DNA of 64,000 nt from Paraburkholderia sp. ZP32-5 (GTDB lineage: Bacteria > Pseudomonadota > Gammaproteobacteria > Burkholderiales > Burkholderiaceae): positions 434,001 through 498,000 of the forward strand of contig NZ_JAJEJP010000003.1 in NCBI RefSeq assembly GCF_021390495.1, in the 5' to 3' direction. Position numbers and translations under genes: made by a program. Each line of letters begins with the position of its first letter. Position 1 is the first letter of the stretch. This document shows positions 27,631 through 36,518 of the stretch, one piece after another. The notes below the pieces were generated by a model. That model was not told where the DNA came from and searched no databases. It saw only the letters and a program-made list of their open reading frames with translations.

Positions 27631-27989
27631 GTTTCCACCAGGAATAGAGCGTGTTCACGAGAATAGTTATACCCAGATATCGATGTCATTCGTCTGTCTA
27701 AAGAAAAACATCGGGATCACGTCAAAGATTCAGATGCGCGTGGACGCCCGATGCATGATACTAGCATATGCATGCAAGTGCAAATTCGCACTTCCGTCAT
27801 GAATGACTTCGACGCGTCTGTCGCTGACCGCCAAAGCGGCGGCTTTCCGCCTGTCATCGCAACGGATCCATTCCTCTAACAGATCAGGGTCACTCTCCTA
27901 CCAGCATATGCTGACAATTGACAAAGTATAAGCATATGCAGATACTGTGACCGCCATCACGCACTGGCAGCCGTTTCAGGAGAGCCAAC
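27631..27989. promoter_or_regulatory. divergent control region of the efflux operon
   Basis: AGCATATGC(T/A) occurs three times (27763-27771, 27903-27912, 27931-27940), and AAGTGC-AAATTC-GCACTT is an 18-bp dyad at 27776-27793. A good plus-strand promoter, TTGACA (27918-27923), 17 bases, GATACT (27941-27946), has one palindrome inside its spacer. The layout is that of a repressor controlling both the efflux operon and the plus-strand tautomerase relic. The repressor is not identified; the nearest MarR gene is 9 kb away. Confidence 0.6.
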
Positions 27990-28128
27990 ATGCCACTCGT
28001 TCGCATAGATCTGCAAGAAGGTGAAGGTGCCGACTTCAGCCAGGCATTGGAAACGCGTTATCGACGAAGCGATGCTGAGCGTAGGCGTTGCTCGGGATGA
28101 CCGCCTCGACATGGGCTACGTGCACTGA
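27990..28128 (+). pseudogene. frameshifted tautomerase remnant
   Basis: An ATG behind CAGGAGA opens MPLVRIDLQEGEGADFSQAL, a tautomerase-family start with the N-terminal Pro2 base, and then hits a stop at 28098-28100. A shift of frame near codon 22 continues as VIDEAMLSVGVARDDRLD and stops at 28126-28128. Intact family members continue well beyond this point. The gene still has a promoter and ribosome binding site. Confidence 0.7.
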
Positions 28129-28364
28129 GGTAATTTGCGGTCCGACGTGGTCGTTCGGTAGCGGTATCGCCGCATGCTCGTTGTAGACGTTTGACGACGA
28201 TGGATGCTCGCGACCACGCTTATTGGTCGGTAAGCACGCCGTGCCACCATCTGCTGATGGAAACCGAAGACGGCGGCGCTACGGTTCATTTCGTCGAGAC
28301 GCTTAAGAATTTCCCGTAAATCGTTCGTGTTTTTAACGACGCCACAGCTAGAGAGTAGACCACC
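28129..28364. other. probable gene debris before the crotonase gene
   Basis: A plus-strand frame ending at TAA 28317-28319 reads AYWSVSTPCHHLLMETEDGG and onwards to FVETLKNFP, which looks protein-like. It has no proper start and no family I recognise. It is probably the tail of another decayed gene. Confidence 0.35.
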
Positions 28365-29303
28365 GTGCCTGACATTCAACGACGTGATTTTCTGAAAGCA
28401 TCCGCGCTTCTCGGCGGTTTCTCGGTACTTCCAGTCTCCGCAGCAACCGTGGAACTGAAAAGTCCAGGGAATGTACGAAGCACCTCGCTGACAGAGGTCT
28501 CGTTGGCGTCGGGCGCCAAGGTAACGATCGAACGTCGCGATACAGTCGCGCTGATTGGCATCAATCGGCCCGAGATTCAAAATCGAATAGATCCGGAGAC
28601 GTATCTCGCGCTAGCTAAAGCGCTTTTTGCATTCGACAACGATAATTCACTGCGCGCAGCGATTCTCTTTGGTCACGGTGACAACTTTTCACGAGGCATC
28701 GACGTGGCCGGATTCGCGCCGCTTATTGCATCGGGTCAGCCGTTTCTGGCGAAATCTGAACGGGAAGCACAGGACCCGTTGGAAAAGGCATCTTCAGCTC
28801 GACTATCGAAGCCGCTTATCGCGGTCGTGCATGGCGATACGTGGAATATGGCGCACGAAATATTCCTTGCCGCGGATATCCGAGTCGCCGCTGCCAACAC
28901 CAACTTCGGGCAAGACGAAAATACGCACGGTCGTTTTCCTGGTGGTGGATCGACAGTGAGATTCGTACGTGAGGCTGGATGGGGGAATGCCATGCGCTAC
29001 ATGTTGACAGGCGATCATTGGAGTGCCGACGAAGCGTACCGGATGGGGCTCGTGCAAGCCGTCGCGCGCACTCCAGCCGATGCGTTATCGACAGGTTTAG
29101 CGATCGCAAGCAAAATTGCAGCATGTGCGCCACTTGGAGTGGGAGCAACACTCGAGTCCGCTCACCTTGCAATCGTTCCCTACGAAACCCCTGCACTGTC
29201 CCAGATCGACGCGCAATTCGGCCGACTCTTTCATACACGTGACTTTGAAGAGGGTCGTCAGGCCGATAACCAGGGACGCAAGCCGAAGTTCGAGGGCTAC
29301 TAA
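28365..29303 (+). CDS. crotonase-fold protein with a Tat-like signal
   Basis: A 312-residue protein. Residues 1-30 (RRDFLKASALLGGF then PVSAA) look like a twin-arginine signal; residues 45-300 are an enoyl-CoA hydratase/isomerase-type domain. The first oxyanion segment is FSRGIDVAGF and the second is NMAHEIFLAADIRVA, where the usual glycines before the helix are missing. FPGGGST and the ADEAYRMGLV helix complete the fold. CoA enzymes are cytoplasmic, so export would imply a non-CoA substrate. The start is a GTG with a weak GAGAG site. It follows the decayed tautomerase region. Confidence 0.7.
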   Translation: MPDIQRRDFLKASALLGGFSVLPVSAATVELKSPGNVRSTSLTEVSLASGAKVTIERRDTVALIGINRPEIQNRIDPETYLALAKALFAFDNDNSLRAAILFGHGDNFSRGIDVAGFAPLIASGQPFLAKSEREAQDPLEKASSARLSKPLIAVVHGDTWNMAHEIFLAADIRVAAANTNFGQDENTHGRFPGGGSTVRFVREAGWGNAMRYMLTGDHWSADEAYRMGLVQAVARTPADALSTGLAIASKIAACAPLGVGATLESAHLAIVPYETPALSQIDAQFGRLFHTRDFEEGRQADNQGRKPKFEGY

Positions 29304-29364
29304 TTCATTCTCGCTTGCAACCGATAGTAGAGACGCTCGAGAACCGTTTCTGCCCGGTACTCGA

Positions 29365-30225
29365 TCAACGAGACCCCGAAGCCATTTTCATCCGTGAAGA
29401 TTCAAGTATCTTCACGGGGGCCTGGTGAACCATGCCGTGCCGCGCGACCAGTTCGCCGATCTGTTCGTCCGCGACCGGCGCGGAGATGTAATAGCCCTGG
29501 CATTCGATCTGTTCGATGGTTTTGAGCCATGCGAACTGCTCGGCCGTCTCGATGCCTTCAATGACGACCCGCTTCCCTAGCCGCTGCCCCAACTCGATCA
29601 GCGATTCGACGACGACCTTCGAATTCGCGTTGTCCTGAATGCCGCACATGAATTTGCGGTCCAGCTTCAACGTATCGACGCCGAGACGATGAAGAATTGC
29701 GAGCGACCAGCAGCCCGCGCCGAAATCGTCGATTGCAACGCTGATGCCCGACTTTTTCAGCGATTCCACCGCCGACGCGAGCTTTTCGATAGACCCCGGA
29801 TCGCTCGATTCGGTGAGTTCGATCTGTAGCCGCGAAGTTCGAACCGAACGGCTGCAACACAGTGCCGACAGTTTACTGGCGAGGCCGGGGCGGGCGATTT
29901 CGGCGGCGGGCAGATTGATCGCCAGCGAAAGCGTGTCGTACCCGCGCACGCTCCAATCGGCGAGCGTCCGGGTTGCATCCGCGGTGATGAAATCGGTGAA
30001 GCTGCCGGTGAGCGGAGAGTCTTCTACAAGGTGGATAAAAGACGCCGGCGCCAGCACGCCGAACGACGGATGGTTCCATCGCAGCAGCGATTCGAAACCC
30101 GACAGCCGGCCTTCTCCCATTCGCAGCTTGGGCTGGTAGACGAAGAAGAATTCGCGATTGGCGAGCCCACGTTGGGCGTCGTCGATCGTGCAATGGGTGG
30201 GAGCGTGCGCGGTGAAATGTTTCAT
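29365..30225 (-). CDS. stand-alone EAL-domain protein (c-di-GMP phosphodiesterase family)
   Basis: A 286-residue protein that is one EAL domain with no sensor or GGDEF part. The signature reads ESL (E45-L47) in place of EAL. The other active-site runs are present: AINLPA, ELTES, DDFGAG, KLDRKF, EGIETAEQ and QGYYISAPV. Family enzymes hydrolyse c-di-GMP using two metals. Substituting Ala by Ser in the signature is tolerated in some members, so activity is possible. It stands alone next to a long AT-rich gap. Confidence 0.82.
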   Translation of the reverse strand: MKHFTAHAPTHCTIDDAQRGLANREFFFVYQPKLRMGEGRLSGFESLLRWNHPSFGVLAPASFIHLVEDSPLTGSFTDFITADATRTLADWSVRGYDTLSLAINLPAAEIARPGLASKLSALCCSRSVRTSRLQIELTESSDPGSIEKLASAVESLKKSGISVAIDDFGAGCWSLAILHRLGVDTLKLDRKFMCGIQDNANSKVVVESLIELGQRLGKRVVIEGIETAEQFAWLKTIEQIECQGYYISAPVADEQIGELVARHGMVHQAPVKILESSRMKMASGSR

Positions 30226-31289
30226 GGCGATCTCTGATGCGCGTGTGCGGCAAGTCCCGTATCCGGAATCGACCTGTCGACCACTATTCCGTGATACACG
30301 GAAATTCGAATGGGCAAATGCACGCTTTTCGATGTCAATTTCCTGTGAATTTCGTGAATGGCTTCACGTGTTGATGAAGTTCGCAAACCGATCTTTGCAT
30401 TTTTATAGAGCCTATTTTTCGATCGATTGCACTGTGATTGAAATCGTATCGGAGCGGATTACGCGGCGTGTGAACATTCGTGACCAATGAAGTCGATTGC
30501 TCACAAGTCAGCTGATTTCACAAAGATTTGCAACAACGATTCCGGCGATCGATATGATTCGATCGCGATTGGGTTCCATTTGGGAAGTGGATAGAGTAGC
30601 GAAAAATTTGAACAATGAATCACGAATTGTGAATTGCGAAATTCGATAAGTGTTTAAATTTTTTCCCGATTTAACGCGGGATCCGAATCAGGTAATCAAC
30701 GAATGCGGCGGCAAGCGGTGGTTGTGGAGCCGGCTTCGTTTGCCACGCTGTCTCGATAGTTTTTGTCGCCCGCCACGCTGGCGGGTGGGGTGGGGGGCAT
30801 GACAACTTCGATACATGAGCGTCGTGGGTCCAGATCAGATCAACGCATTGATTTTCCTGCGTTCTCTCGTGGTGCAAGCGGCAGAGCGATATTCCGATGG
30901 CGCGGCGCACTGTGCCATGACGTACGTAACGGCCATGTCGATTATGCGTGTCAGATATCGAACCTATCGACGCCGGCTGTTCTCGTTGTCGAAGAGGGGG
31001 TTGTCAACGGAAATCGCCCCCCTTCAAAAAGCGAAATACCCCCTCCTCGCAGGGGGGGCTTTCAAAGCCGACTACCTCTATCGTGTGTTCACAAAGTTCA
31101 CAAAGCAAAAGGGGCCTGCCGCCGGCGACGGATCAAGGCAATCGTTTGGCGTATGTGATTTTTCATGAATATTTTCGGCACGTTTAACTTAATTCCCCGT
31201 GCAGCCGGAGAATCGGCTTTGCATGCTTTTCGCCGCATTTGTCGAGGGAGTCGGGTTTTTCGGTCCGGGGCGAAAGACAAAGGTCGTAA
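30226..31289. other. long intergenic gap, AT-rich in its first half
   Basis: About 1.06 kb without a credible gene. The 60 bases 30601-30660 contain only 16 G or C, far below the surrounding genes. A C-rich/G-rich hairpin, CCCCCT (31039-31044) with AGGGGG (31051-31056) then GCTTTC, could be a weak terminator. The right end carries an AAAGG site before the OmpR-type regulator. Such AT-rich gaps are often bound by H-NS-like silencers (general knowledge, not shown here). Confidence 0.45.
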
Positions 31290-32060
31290 ATGAATATCCT
31301 GTTGGTAGAAGACGATCCCGCGCAGGCGGATGTTGCCGAAAAGGCCATTCGCCAGGCCGGACACGCGGTGCATAGGGTTGCGCATGGTCAGGCCGCAATT
31401 ACTTATCTCGAGGCCAATGAAGTCGATCTGGTGGTGCTCGATTGGGAATTGCCTGGTGTGAGCGGATTCGAAGTGCTGTACTGGATGCGCCGCAATCTGG
31501 GCCGTGAACCGGCTGTGCTGTTCCTGACCAGCCGGATTCTCGAAGTCGACATCGTGAAGGCATTGGACGCCGGCGCCGACGATTACGTGATCAAACCGTT
31601 TCGCACCAAAGAGCTGGTTGCGCGGATGAGCGCGCTATTGCGTCGCACGCGGCGCAGCGAAAAGATCGAAAGCGCGATATCGGTCGGGCCATACGTGTTC
31701 GACATCACGCAGCGCAGTGTATTTCTTCGCGGCGAAACGATCGTATTAACGGAAAAGGAATTCGACGTCGCCGCCTATTTCTTCGGCAACGTTGGCCGGG
31801 TCGTGTCCAAGCGGCTGCTAGCGAAGCTCTCCTGGGGCCGCGAGCTGGACAGCACGTCCCGCACGATCGATACGCATATCTACCGGCTCAGGCGCAAGCT
31901 CGCGCTGGGTCCGGAGAACGGTGTGCGTTTGACGACGGTTTATACGCACGGATACCGGCTCGACGAGGTCGAGGTCAGTAAAGCGGAACCGCCGATATCC
32001 GTGCTTGCCGAGCCCGACGATCACGTCGAACGCAGTGACCAGTCGGAGCAGGGCGCGTGA
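31290..32060 (+). CDS. orphan OmpR-family response regulator
   Basis: A 256-residue regulator. The receiver domain (1-120) has the acidic pair E7/D8-D9, phosphoacceptor D51 (VLDWELPG), T80 and K102 (IKPF). The C-terminal winged helix (about 130-228) includes VLTEKEFDVAAYFF and TIDTHIYRLRRKL. No histidine kinase gene is next to it. It is followed 324 bases later by a MalT-like activator. Confidence 0.88.
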   Translation: MNILLVEDDPAQADVAEKAIRQAGHAVHRVAHGQAAITYLEANEVDLVVLDWELPGVSGFEVLYWMRRNLGREPAVLFLTSRILEVDIVKALDAGADDYVIKPFRTKELVARMSALLRRTRRSEKIESAISVGPYVFDITQRSVFLRGETIVLTEKEFDVAAYFFGNVGRVVSKRLLAKLSWGRELDSTSRTIDTHIYRLRRKLALGPENGVRLTTVYTHGYRLDEVEVSKAEPPISVLAEPDDHVERSDQSEQGA

Positions 32061-32384
32061 AGCAATTCTCGCCCGCCATCCTGAAACGAGCCCTTTCGTC
32101 GCCTTGACCGAGTACCGGTTACCGGTTGCCGCCCTCGGGTTGGTCATCGCTCTGCCCCGTCTGTGAACCGGCACGGATATCCATTGTGCCGGCCTCGCGC
32201 GGCGAATGAGTCGATGATCCCTTCGTCACGGACGCGTTGCGCGTGCCGTCAAAGCCCTGACCAGAGTGCTGGCGGCATCGCCGCGCCGTTCGACGTTGAG
32301 TCGTCACGAAGTTCGGCGTATCTTAAAACTCACTCACAGTGATCCATCGATACCTCTCGCGGATAGCCGGTGAGAGGAACAAGC
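32061..32384. other. intergenic stretch before the MalT-like gene
   Basis: No credible gene. The end holds GAGAGGAAC, the ribosome binding site of the next gene. No terminator with a T-run was seen after the OmpR-type gene. Confidence 0.35.
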
Positions 32385-35162
32385 ATGAACACACCTCTGA
32401 ATAGCTTCGAGCGCGAATGGATCGTGTCGCTGATCCAGACCAAGATGATGCCGCCGCGTCTTCCCGTGGGATGCGTGCAGCGGCCTGCATTGCTGCATCT
32501 GCTCGATGAACGACGCCCGCATCATGTGACGCTCGTGATTGCGCCCGCGGGTTTCGGCAAGACCACGCTGCTCGCCGGATGGAGCGATGCGCAGTCGAGA
32601 AAGAAGCGTCCGGTTGCATGGCTCAGTGTCGACGGCGAGGACGACGACCCGCAGCAATTCTGTGCGTATCTGGTCGCGGCGTTTTCCCGTGTGTCGAAGG
32701 ACATTGCATGGCACGCGCAGCAGATTCTCGATAACGATGCGCGGACGTCGGCCAGAACGATCATCTCGGTGCTATTGAACGGCATCGCCGCGTACAACCG
32801 CAGCGTGTTCCTCGTACTCGACGACGTCGATCGTCTGAGCGCGGAGCCCGTTCTTGCGGTCGTCGCGCGTTTGCTGCGCTATGCGCCGGAAAATCTGCAC
32901 ATGCTGCTCGGCGCGCGAGGCGAACCGGCGTTGACGCTGAACGAACTGAGATCGCCCGACAAGCTCACTCGCGTGACCGCCGACGATCTGCGCTTTTCGA
33001 CCGACGACGCTCAGGCGTTTTTCGATCGCGCGAGTATCGTGCCGCTCGGTCGCCATAGCGTCGAGCTACTGAACAAGGCAACGGAAGGATGGGTCGCCGG
33101 TCTGCAACTGGCCTCGCTTGCACTGGGTCAGGTCGACGATGCGGCCACGCTTGCCAGTAATCTTTCCGGCTCGCGTTTCGGAATCGATCGCTATCTGAAC
33201 GATACGGTGTTTGCGCAATTGCCGCCGCCGATGCTGACGTTTCTGCTGTACACGTCGATTCTCGAGCGACTCACGGCCGCGCTGTGCGACGAGGTGGTAG
33301 GCGAGGAAGGCGGCAGCGGAGAGAAGCTGGACTGGCTCGAACGACACAACGTATTCATCCGGCCGCTCGACGAAACGCAAGACTGGTATCGCTATCACGC
33401 GCTGCTGTCCGATGCGCTGAGGCGGCGTCTCGTTCGTCAGGTGCCGCAGGAATTGCCGTCGCTGCATCGCCGCGCATCCCGATGGTTTGCGCGCGAACGC
33501 TTGTGGCGCGAGGCGGTTCGCCATGCGCTGGCGGCAGGGGACCACGAGCAGGCGGCGCACTGGGCTGAGAACTGCGCGATGGAGATGCTCGAACGCGGCG
33601 ACCACCAGCGGCTGCAAGGATGGATCGGCAAACTTCCGCCGGACGTCATGCTCGGTCGGCGGCGCTTGCGTCTCGCGAGCGCGTGGGCTCTTGCGATTTC
33701 GTTCGACACGGTGCGCGCTTCGAACGAAACCAGCGCGATTGCCGAGGACATCGAACGCATGCAGCGCGAGGATCCGACGTTGGTCACCGACGTAGCATGG
33801 GCCGAGATCAATGCGATCGATGCGGTGATCGCGAGCATGAGTGACGATAGCGAGCGGGCGCTTGAACTGGGCAATGCCGTTGGCGCGTCGACAGCACTCG
33901 TGCCGCAATGGGCGCGGCATTTTGCGCAAAGCGCGCAGATTTTCGGCCTGATGTATCGAGGGCAGTTCAAGCAGATATTCCACACGTGGAAAGCGGCGGC
34001 CGATCAGATTGAACGCGGCTACACGCCGAACTACTCGGACATGCTTCGCGATGCGGTGTACGGTCTCGCCGCGCTCGTCTATGGCGAGCTGCCCGACGCG
34101 AAGCGGATCTTCGAAGCGACGCTGCAGCGCGCGGAAGGCATTCTCGGCGAATCGACCGCGGGTGTCGCCGCGTTGTCGGGTTGTCTTGCGTCGATCTACT
34201 ACGAGTGCGATGAATTGCCCAAAGCGCGCAGGATGATCGCCGATCGCATGCCGGTGGTATTGGAGACCGCGCCGCTCGCCGCGCTGATGCGCTGCACGCT
34301 TTGCGCGTCACGCGTGCTGTGGCGTGACGGCGAAAAGGGCGCGGCGCTGGCGGTTCTCGAAGACAGCCGGCAGGCCGCGATCACGCGTCGATGGCTGCGT
34401 CTGAAGCTGGGATGTGATGCCGAAACCGTCAGACAGCTCCTTGCCGACGGCAATATCGTCGAAGCCAGGCAGATCGCCGACGAACTGAGCGCGACCGTCC
34501 CGATGATGTGCGAAGGGCGGCACGGGTCCGCGATGGAAACGTGGGCCAGTTACTGCGTGCTGCAGGCGCGCGTTCTGCTCGCCGAGAATGCCGGCGGCCA
34601 CGCGATCGATTTTCTGTCGCGCTTGCTGGACAACATGGTCGCAATGGGCTGGCGCTATTCGGAGGCCACCGTGTTGCTACTGCTTGCTCTCGCTTATGAG
34701 CAGGTCCGCGAATTCGAAGACGCGTTCGCGGCGCTCAAGAGCGCGCTGCGGATCGGAAACGCACTCGGCATGATCAATGGTTTCGTCGACGAAGGGCCGA
34801 TGGTGCGCGCGTTACTGCAACGGTTTCGCCGTGATTCAGCGGAAACCTCCGTGGGCGAAACCGCTTATATCGACACATTGCTGTCGGCCTTCGATGATTT
34901 GAATAACGCACCCCCCGCACTGCCGAGGTATGCACAGATGAAGACGATGTCGGCTGCATTGAGCGCGAGAGAACTGGAAATACTGGGCCACGTTGCGCGC
35001 GGTCTGTCGAATAAGGAAATTGGCCGGCAATTGAATCTGGCGCCCGAGACGGTCAAATGGCACATGAAGAACGTCTTCGAAAAGCTGAATGTGAGTTCGC
35101 GATTCGAAGCCGTGCAGAGTGCTTTCGGCGATGAACCCGACGAGGGAGGAAGCATCGCATAA
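32385..35162 (+). CDS. MalT-like LuxR-family activator (LAL/STAND protein)
   Basis: A 925-residue signal-transducing ATPase. The N-terminal STAND module has Walker A APAGFGKTT (K59) and Walker B VFLVLDDVD near 145-152. TPR-like helical repeats fill about 400-830, and a LuxR helix-turn-helix closes the protein (about 860-915, LSARELEILGHVARGLSNKE). Such proteins are switched by a small inducer plus ATP and activate nearby operons. It is bracketed by two orphan response regulators and lies about 1.4 kb from an NRPS-like gene, a plausible target. The ATG at 32385 is chosen over a GTG at 32370 because GAGAGGA sits between them. Confidence 0.87.
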   Translation: MNTPLNSFEREWIVSLIQTKMMPPRLPVGCVQRPALLHLLDERRPHHVTLVIAPAGFGKTTLLAGWSDAQSRKKRPVAWLSVDGEDDDPQQFCAYLVAAFSRVSKDIAWHAQQILDNDARTSARTIISVLLNGIAAYNRSVFLVLDDVDRLSAEPVLAVVARLLRYAPENLHMLLGARGEPALTLNELRSPDKLTRVTADDLRFSTDDAQAFFDRASIVPLGRHSVELLNKATEGWVAGLQLASLALGQVDDAATLASNLSGSRFGIDRYLNDTVFAQLPPPMLTFLLYTSILERLTAALCDEVVGEEGGSGEKLDWLERHNVFIRPLDETQDWYRYHALLSDALRRRLVRQVPQELPSLHRRASRWFARERLWREAVRHALAAGDHEQAAHWAENCAMEMLERGDHQRLQGWIGKLPPDVMLGRRRLRLASAWALAISFDTVRASNETSAIAEDIERMQREDPTLVTDVAWAEINAIDAVIASMSDDSERALELGNAVGASTALVPQWARHFAQSAQIFGLMYRGQFKQIFHTWKAAADQIERGYTPNYSDMLRDAVYGLAALVYGELPDAKRIFEATLQRAEGILGESTAGVAALSGCLASIYYECDELPKARRMIADRMPVVLETAPLAALMRCTLCASRVLWRDGEKGAALAVLEDSRQAAITRRWLRLKLGCDAETVRQLLADGNIVEARQIADELSATVPMMCEGRHGSAMETWASYCVLQARVLLAENAGGHAIDFLSRLLDNMVAMGWRYSEATVLLLLALAYEQVREFEDAFAALKSALRIGNALGMINGFVDEGPMVRALLQRFRRDSAETSVGETAYIDTLLSAFDDLNNAPPALPRYAQMKTMSAALSARELEILGHVARGLSNKEIGRQLNLAPETVKWHMKNVFEKLNVSSRFEAVQSAFGDEPDEGGSIA

Positions 35163-35176
35163 CGCTGTCGTGAACG

Positions 35177-35884
35177 TTAGCCCCGGTTCGCAGCCGCTAT
35201 ACCGGGGCCGTCACCACCGATAGTGTTTCCGTGTTTGTCCGTGAGCGTCGCACCGATCGTGTGCTTGATCAGATGCGTATCGGTATCCACCCCTAGCTTG
35301 CGCATCGCGCTGACTTTCTGCGAACTGACGGTCTGCTTGCTGCGCTTGAGATGCGCCGCAATCTGATTGACCGAGAGTCCGGACACGAACAACCGCACCA
35401 CTTCGAATTCACGCGCGGTCAGTGTGTGGTGACTGGAGTCCGCCGTTTCGAAGTCGACTCGTTCGACGATTTTTGCAATGGTCGGAGAGAAATAGCGCTC
35501 CTGTGCATAGGCGCCGTGAATGGCGGCAATCAGATGATCGTTGGCATCGGCTTTGCTGAGGATGCATTGAACGCCGAGCTTGAGCAAAGCGCGAATCACG
35601 CCGGGATTGTCGATCATTGACAAGACGACGATTCGCGTAGCCGGATAGCGGCGCCGCAAAAACGAAAACAACGTGATGCCGTCGCCGTAATTGCCGCCCG
35701 GCATCGCGTAATCGGAGACCAGCACATCGCACGGCTGTTGGCCGAGCGCGGCGAGCAGTTCGTCGGAATTGGCCGCCGTGTCGATAATGTTCAGCGCGCG
35801 ATGCTCCTTGAGCGTATGGAACAATCCGGCTACGACGGTAGGGTGATCATCGGCGAGCATGACCCGAATGGCGAAATGATCCAT
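35177..35884 (-). CDS. NarL/RcsB-type response regulator
   Basis: A 235-residue regulator. The receiver has the DD pair near 12-13, phosphoacceptor D58 (VSDYAMPGG), S90 (VLSMID) and K111 (LSKAD). The C-terminal LuxR helix-turn-helix (about 150-210, LTAREFEVVRLFVSGLSVNQ) is complete. The SDYAMPGG and GVQCILSKAD runs resemble RcsB. No kinase is adjacent. It is convergent with the MalT-like gene and divergent from the NRPS-like gene. Confidence 0.87.
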   Translation of the reverse strand: MDHFAIRVMLADDHPTVVAGLFHTLKEHRALNIIDTAANSDELLAALGQQPCDVLVSDYAMPGGNYGDGITLFSFLRRRYPATRIVVLSMIDNPGVIRALLKLGVQCILSKADANDHLIAAIHGAYAQERYFSPTIAKIVERVDFETADSSHHTLTAREFEVVRLFVSGLSVNQIAAHLKRSKQTVSSQKVSAMRKLGVDTDTHLIKHTIGATLTDKHGNTIGGDGPGIAAANRG

Positions 35885-36518
35885 TTGATAAGTCTTGATG
35901 TTTTAACGATTGGTGACGAAATCGAACCGGAAGATCGTGAACGAGTGTCGTCTTTGGATGGCGCTGGCGGCCTATTCTGATATGAAATGTGGAATTGGGC
36001 AATGAATTGAGGATTTGCTTGCTCAAATCGGGAATAAAAAATTAAGAATAAGTCAGAAAACTCTGAATTTATCACCTTGTCAATCGACACCAAAATTAGC
36101 GAACGAACGTTCGACGATAAAATAGAATCAACATAAAAATTTGCGCGCTCAATGCATTTCGCAATATGTTTCTGCGATCGCATAAATAGCAGTAAATCTC
36201 GCGACAAATACCCCCCGATAATCTCATGCGCAAAGCATCAGATATTCGAAATGTCATGCGTGAGCCTTGATTCTGTCATGGCTGCGGCGCACGCTGGATA
36301 TGGCGCTACGGTGCCTCTTTATCGGGAACGGCCCGATCGAATTTGAACGTCCACCTGCGAATTTTTTGTCCCTGCTTTTTATAAGCAGCAGATTTTCTAT
36401 TTCATCACTGTCACGCAAATGCGAGTGTTCTCGCCTGCACGACACGTTAACCCGACGCCGGGCGAAATTCAGACGTTAATTCGTCCGGATCCTTGAGAGT
36501 CGCCATCAAGAGGTGTGC
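35885..36518. promoter_or_regulatory. AT-rich divergent control region between the NarL-type and NRPS-like genes
   Basis: About 630 bases, very AT-rich: 36001-36060 has only 17 G or C. It contains the palindrome CGAACGTTCG (36104-36113). A ribosome binding site AGAGG precedes the NRPS-like start. The composition contrasts sharply with the flanking genes and suggests a long regulated promoter or acquired DNA. Confidence 0.5.

Noticed and set aside
30815..31168. Plus-strand frame of 117 codons in the AT-rich gap
   Set aside because: No ribosome binding site and no recognisable domain, and its right part runs through a hairpin. It looks like chance.
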